Shown here in pieces: positions 58,462 to 64,000 of a stretch of 64,000 bases of DNA. Position 1 is the stretch's first letter. Each line of letters begins with the position of its first letter. Below the pieces are notes generated by a model. It was not told the origin of the DNA. It made no database searches and saw only the letters and a program-made list of their open reading frames with translations. Source of the DNA: Lunularia cruciata. Its lineage: Eukaryota > Streptophyta > Marchantiopsida > Lunulariales > Lunulariaceae. Made by a program: the position numbers and the translations under genes. Location of the stretch: assembly GCA_948567375.1 (NCBI GenBank), contig OX419757.1, positions 67,835,836-67,899,835 on the forward strand, given 5' to 3'.

Positions 58462-61400
58462 TTGATTAGTTCCAATGGGATTGAAGGCTCGACCTATGCA
58501 AGTGTGCTTCACTTGCAAGGTACAATATCTAATCGGGGTTGTAGGATGTTGGTTGATTTTGGAAGTTCAAAGAATTGCATGTCTATGCAAGTAGCAAAGG
58601 AATTGGGTATTCCTATCAAGCAAGTGTTTGGAAGTAGTTTGATGATGTTGGATGGTAGAAAGGGTTCTGCATTCCGCACCTCACATCCTGTTACCTTCAA
58701 GATTGGGAAGGAGTATTTGAAGTGTATGAGGTTTGTAGTGGCACCTCTACACTATGATATCATTCTGGGTCTACCTTGGCTTGAATGTCGTAAGGTTCAA
58801 TTTGATTGGACCCGACGACAAATTCAAGTACAACACCAAGGTAGGAATTTCTGATTAGGTTGTCTGGCACCTCTGAGTAAGATGCCTAAGAATAGTCAGT
58901 CCCAAGATAGGAAGATTGTTGAAAAGGTAGCCATAGAGCAAATCTGGAAGGGAGATGAGTCCCAAGATGGGAAGTTTGGCAAGAAGGCAACCATCGAGCA
59001 AGCTTGGAAGAGAGATGAGTCCCTGGAAGAGAAGTCTGTTAATGAAGCGGCCATAGAGCAAGCTTTGGAGGAAGATAAGTCTATATTCACGGTGTGGATC
59101 AAGCCGATTGCACAAGAACAATCTGAGGAGTGCCAAGAGCCTCATCAAGCAATGGTTGATCGGATAGTTTAGGAGTTTGCAGATGTGTTTCTGGATGATT
59201 TGCCAAAGGGATTACCCTCCGATCGAGGTATGCCCTTCAAGATTGAGTTATTGCCAAGGAGTACTCCAGTGAGTAGACCAATCTATCAGCTCTCACCAAA
59301 GGAGTTGGAGGAGTTGCGAACAACACTTACAAGTTGTTGGAGAAGGATTTCATACGACATAGTACCTCTCCTTGGGGAGCACCAGAACTATTTGTTCCAA
59401 AAAAGGATGGAGTACTTCATTTCTATATTGATTATTGTGTACTCAATAAGCAAACCGTGAAGAATGCATATCTCTTGCCTTGGATCGATGACCTGCTTGA
59501 TCAACTAAGTGGAGCATGCTACTTTTCCAAGCTGGATCTTCATAGCGGCTATTGGCAAATTCCTAAGTGGAGCACGCTACTTTTCCAAGCTGGATCTTTG
59601 TAACAGCTATTGGCAAATTCCTATTGAAGGAAAGGACGTGCAAAAGACTGCCTTTTGCACAAGGTATGGACATTTCAAGTGGAGAGTTCTACCTTTCAGA
59701 CTCACTAATGCTCCAGCAATCTTCATGGATCAGATGCATTGGGTATTGGAGGGACTATTGGATCGGTCCGTGGTGGTGTTCTTAGATGATATCTTTATCT
59801 ATAGCAGGACAAAGGCAAAACACATGAATCATGTGCGAGAAAATCTAAGACGACTACAATAGTGGAAATTTTACTGCAAGAAGTCAAAGTGTGCTTTTTG
59901 GCAAAAGGAAGTTACCTTCTTGGGTCATAAGATCTCATCAAAGGAGATCAAGATGGAAGAAGAGAAGATCAACGCCATTACTGATTGGCCTACCCCAAAG
60001 GATGCTATAGAAGTACGAGCATTCAATGGATTGGCCAATTTCTACCAATGGTTCATCCACTATTATGCTCACGTGGCTGCACCATTGACTAACCTCTTGG
60101 GAAAGAACTTGAGCTTCCAATGGACCACCAAGTATGAAGAAGCATTCCAGAAGTTAAAGCATATGGTGTCTTCAAGACCCATTCTTCAACCATAAGATCC
60201 TCAACTACCTTGTGTGGTTGATTTTGATGCTTCTAACTTTGCAATTGGAGCTGTGTTGCAACAAGAGTTTCTAGATGGACTACATCCTATTGCCTTTGTG
60301 TCTTGCCGACTAAATACAGCTGAAAGAAATTACTCTACTTGAGATCAAGAACAACTTGCAATGGTATATGCCACCAAGGTATGGAGGCATTATCTCTTGG
60401 GGAAACAAGTGATCATGCAAACTGATCACAAGCCATTGTTGCAGACCTTACACTTGGAGCACATGAAGAGTCGGCATCATCGATGGGAAGAGCAACTCCA
60501 ATTGTTCGACATCAAACTTGAGTACAAATCAGGTCAGTTCCATGTCATCCTTGATGCTCTATCACGACGACCTGATTTGAAGGCTCTTCTTCTCATCACG
60601 GCGGCAATTACAACGGTGTCCATTGATCCTAAGGTCCATAATGAGTTTCAATCAACTCTACAACAAGATACCTTCTTCCAAATGGTACACGGTCGTCTAA
60701 CAACATGCGACAAGGAATACAACACCTTCTCCTTCAAGGAAGGCCTTTTATTCCATGCAGACCAGATCTATGTTCTAGCCAAAGGTGATCTTTGACTTGT
60801 GCGCCTTCAAGAAGCCCATGATTTACCAATAGCTGGTCACATGGGATGGACAAGACCTTGGGCAGTCTCCAATGCCAATGGTGGTGGCCCAACATGACAC
60901 AAGATGTTCAAGACTCTGTCCGATCATGTGAGAGTTGCCAACGTAACAAGGCCAGCAACCAAAAGCCGAGTGGACTCTTTCAACCACTTGCCATTCCATC
61001 CTCTCGCTGGGAGCATGTGAGCTTGGATCTCATCATATCCTTGCCAAAGACAAAACAAAGACACATCACAATTGTGGTGTTTGTGGATAAGCTTAGTACG
61101 CAAATCCACTTGGCACCAACGTGTGATACCGTGGATGCTCCAACCTTAGCGCAAATCTACTTTGACAATGTCTTCAAACATCATGGGATGCCACGTGTAC
61201 TCATCTCCGACCGTGATCCTTGATTTACCGAGAAGTTTTGGCAAGCACTCTTCCAGATACTTGGCACCAAGCTTGCTTTGTCCACGGCCTATCATCCTCA
61301 AATTGATGGACAAACCAAATGTGCAAATCATACATTAGAGGATATGTTGCAGGCCTTTGTCAATGTCCACCATACCAATTGGGATGAATGTCTTGCAGCT

Positions 61401-62060
61401 GTAGAATTTGCCTACAACAATTCCAAATAGGCAAGCACCGGATTTTCTCCTTTCTTTCTCAATTTTTGCCAAGATCCGCTTGTTCCAGATTCTCTTCTTG
61501 CTCCCTCTCCCTCTCAGGTTCCTCATTCACATTCTTGACCACTATATCCCAATCTCTCCAACAAGCCAAGTCTCACCTCCTTGTTGCTCAGAATCGCCAA
61601 AAACAATATGCAGACCACCATCGTCGTGATCTCACCTTTGAAGTCGGTGATAAAGTCATGCTATCCTCTAGTAACCTCCCTCTCCCACTTGATACCCAAG
61701 TTCGTAAACTTGCCCCTAATTGGATAGGACCCTTTGATATCACCCACATTGTCTCTCTTGTTGCTTATCGACTTGCCTTGTCTTGCCACATGCGTATCCA
61801 TCCTGTCTTTCATGTTTCCAAGTTGAAACCCTTTGTTCCTAACCACTCTTCCTTTTCCTCTTGAGTCCAACCTCCCCCTCTTCCTGTCCCTATCAATGAT
61901 CATGAGGAGTACAAAGTTGATTGTATCCTTGTGCGTCGCCATATTCAACAAGGTTGTGGCCAACATACGGAGTACAAGGTCCTTTAGAAAGGGTATCCCC
62001 TTCATGATGCCATGTGGGAACCTCTTTCTCACCTCTAGAATGCACAGACGGCCATCAAGG
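58462..62060 (+). pseudogene. pol remnant of the gypsy element
   Basis: In order: protease (LVDFGSSKNCMSMQVAKEL), reverse transcriptase ([42 protein letters not shown]), RNase H (QTDHKPLLQTLHLEHMKSRH), integrase (zinc-finger CESCQRN; core SLDLIISLPK, ISDRDP), a linker ending IHPVFHVSKLKPF, and a chromodomain-like tail. Broken at several points, as noted for the whole element. Confidence 0.85.
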
Positions 62061-62101
62061 AATTCGAAGCTTCACTAGCAATGAGGACGTCACCAACTAG
62101 C

Positions 62102-62113
62102 GGCGGGGGAATC
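62102..62113 (+). other. Polypurine tract of the gypsy element
   Basis: GGCGGGGGAATC directly precedes the 3' LTR, the position where plus-strand DNA synthesis is primed in LTR retrotransposons. Confidence 0.7.
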
Positions 62114-62595
62114 TGTAACAATATGGAATTTAGCGAAGAAGTTAGTCGGGCTTACAAAGTAGAGAATAAGACAAAATAGCCTAGAATATTCTAGAAGCAT
62201 CTAAGAAGCTTCTTGGGAAGCTTCCCAACTAGTTAACTTGCGCCTTAAGCAGGTAGCTTCTAGGAGGAAGCTTCTAGAAGCTTCTAACTAGCTTAGCTTG
62301 CACGCCAAGTAGACGGCTTCTAGAAATAAGCTTCTTGAGAAGCTTCTTGGTTAACTTGGCTTGCACTCCAAGAAAGCGGCTCAAGGAAGCTTCTTGAGAA
62401 GCTTCATGGTTAACTTGGCTTGCACTCCAAGAAAGTGGCTCAAGGAAGCTTCTTGAGAAGCTTGAAAGGTCTTGTATGCTACCTATAAATACCAAAGCCA
62501 AAGCTCATGCTATGCATTCAGAGTTTTCCCTCATTCAAGTGTCCCAATGTGAGTTTCCATTCTCCTATTTCTCTCCTCGGTTTCGGTCTTTTACA
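62114..62595 (+). repeat. 3' LTR (482 bp) of the gypsy element
   Basis: It has the same termini as the 5' LTR and is 59 bp longer because the unit ending CAAGGAAGCTTCTTGAGAAG is present twice in direct succession (about 62350-62408 and 62409-62467). Confidence 0.95.
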
Positions 62596-62600
62596 CTTGT
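62596..62600. repeat. Target-site duplication, right (CTTGT)
   Basis: It matches 56832-56836 exactly, immediately after the 3' LTR. Confidence 0.9.
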
Positions 62601-64000
62601 GATCCATGAGCCAAGAACCACAAGTTACAATGAAGTTTTTGAGTAGACTTAGTCAAACTTCATGAGTGGTTGAGCACTTAGTAAATAAACCAAAAAAAAG
62701 TAGGTTGAAGTACACCAAAATTTTGCCCCAAGTATTGATGAACTTTTATGTTTTAACTACTTGTTTACTACTCCATCTTATAGTAAATAGCAGAATTATT
62801 GCACTTGAAAGGCAATTCAAACCCAAACCAAGCAAAGTTTGTAGTTGGTACTAAATTTATTAATGTTAGGTTTGTTGAGTGTCCTATGGAGACTTTGAAC
62901 TACTAAATTCAAATTTTTGCTATACAAATAAGTTGGCATTTTAGGAAATATGATATAATATCATATGTCTTACAACAAATATATAACATTGATTATTTAT
63001 TTCTCTCATCAATTTTTGATAAAAGATAAGGTTATAAAAAAGAGAATAGATGTCTGCCATGTCATTAATAGAAATTTCACATTACAAAGATTAAGTTGTA
63101 TTTTTGATTGTGAGATCTTGTAGGCCATTCCATTGCTATAGCTTTTATTTTTGCATGTAAGATGGACTTCTAATATGGAAATAAATTAGGAAATGAACAA
63201 ATAATCAAAATCAATGTATATAATTGTTTTGTATAAATCATTTTGTTTCTGATTGAGCAACAAAATGATAACAACAAAATAAAAACATCCCCTCTTTCTA
63301 ATGGAGGATCCTGTAAGGCAAGGTAAAATCTCATGCTAAAGCTAATGAGATTGTTCCATACTTATAAACTATGTCAAGTGTTTAAAGAACCTGATAATTA
63401 ATGTTGAACCATTTGTTTGTGAGGAGATCTTACATAAAATCATGATTGGGAAAATGTAAAAAAAATTACTTGCTAATATAAAAACATACTTAGCATAGCA
63501 AAACTTTTAAATGTGTTTTGTCCAAGACATTCTTGTAAGAATGTGTAGTCCAATCCAAACAAGATTGGACATATTGAAGTCTAACTAGAAGACATGTTTG
63601 TGCAAGTGTTGCAAGAAGAAATGCTAAACAAGTACAAAATTTATGTTGTAGTTATCAAAGATAGACCTTATGACAACTTTGTGCAAGTATTAAAGATTCA
63701 AGTCAATCTACTCTTTAAACTAGAAATTGATGAAGATTGGAGAATTCTAAAGAGCACATAGGATGCAAAGTATCTAGGAGGAGTCTAAGTTAATTGATAT
63801 AGAAAGGTAGTTACTTAAATGAAAATTTTGATGAAAAAGGAAATAGAAAAGGATATATATAAAAATATATTTTTTCCTACAACAAGAATAGAATATATAA
63901 GGATCAAAGCAATATATTATTGACCCATTATAAGAGTAATTTTGAGAAAAAATGCATGTTGGAAATATCATGGTAAAAATAGTAAGGATACTGTTTTTTA
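62601..64000. other. AT-rich right flank
   Basis: No known gene. A lysine-rich plus-strand stretch near 63580-63760 (LQEEMLNKYKIYVVVIKDR) is open only briefly and matches no family I know; it may be the edge of another decayed element that continues beyond the window. Confidence 0.4.

Larger units (their letters stand above)
56837..62595 (+). mobile_element. Ty3/gypsy chromovirus, both ends present, coding fossil
   Basis: A 5.76-kb element bounded by LTRs (56837-57259 and 62114-62595) and a 5-bp target-site duplication. A primer-binding site complementary to initiator methionine tRNA (TGGTATCAGAGC, 57261-57272) follows the 5' LTR, and a purine-rich tract (GCGGCGGGGGA) precedes the 3' LTR. 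Internal parts in order: gag (about 57290-58400), protease (about 58520-58850), reverse transcriptase (about 59190-60000, with FLDDI), RNase H (about 60200-60570), integrase (about 60800-61650) and a chromodomain-like end (about 61890-62060). The order protease-RT-RNase H-integrase with a terminal chromodomain defines the chromovirus branch. The coding part is broken in roughly six to ten places. The LTRs differ at about 22 of 423 aligned positions by eye, which suggests insertion a few million years ago if plant-like neutral rates apply. Confidence 0.93.

Overview
The window reads as nuclear DNA of a land plant. Two genes encode subunits of the chloroplast protein-import machinery (TIC100 and TOC75), introns are GT-AG, interstitial telomere units are of the TTTAGGG type, and plant-type LTR retrotransposons are present. 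A non-seed plant, most likely a moss or other bryophyte, fits best: TOC75 has no intron in its coding region, and three other genes encode proteins whose closest relatives, as I recall the families, are bacterial, fungal or algal (a trimethylamine-monooxygenase-like FMO, a DUF427 protein, and an acidic protein with a conserved C-terminal module). The species assignment is inference.

Layout. 1-2.3 kb: 3' part of TIC100 (+), four exons. 2.3-6.4 kb: non-coding, probably promoter and leader. 6.4-9.9 kb: one intronless 1160-codon gene (+) with a long acidic, partly duplicated N-terminal region and a conserved C-terminal module. 9.9-14.2 kb: intergenic, with old duplications and hairpins. 14.2-16.4 kb: intact bacterial-type FMO gene (+) flanked by an upstream fragment and a downstream fragment of the same gene. 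16.4-23.9 kb: AT-rich sequence with tandem repeats, one copy of a decayed unclassified element (18.4-20.7 kb) and an LTR-like segment. 23.9-27.3 kb: TOC75 (-) with a probable intron in its 5' leader. 27.4-37.6 kb: AT-rich repeats, including a solo LTR, a two-copy dispersed repeat and a three-unit minisatellite. 37.8-40.6 kb: DUF427 gene (+) with a 1.8-kb intron and a candidate upstream targeting-peptide exon. 40.7-64 kb: repeat-dominated, with a Ty1/copia gag-protease fossil (44.5-45.5 kb), two more copies of the unclassified element (46.3-49.6 and 52.7-56.5 kb), and a Ty3/gypsy chromovirus with both LTRs and a 5-bp target-site duplication (56837-62595), no longer coding-intact.

Functionally, TIC100 (inner envelope, part of the large TIC complex) and TOC75 (outer-envelope channel) act in the same pathway and lie about 22 kb apart. 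Whether this linkage means anything cannot be judged from one window. The other three genes are not obviously connected to import. No tRNA, rRNA or CRISPR array was recognised. Exon boundaries are by eye, and all family assignments come from remembered sequences, not searches.
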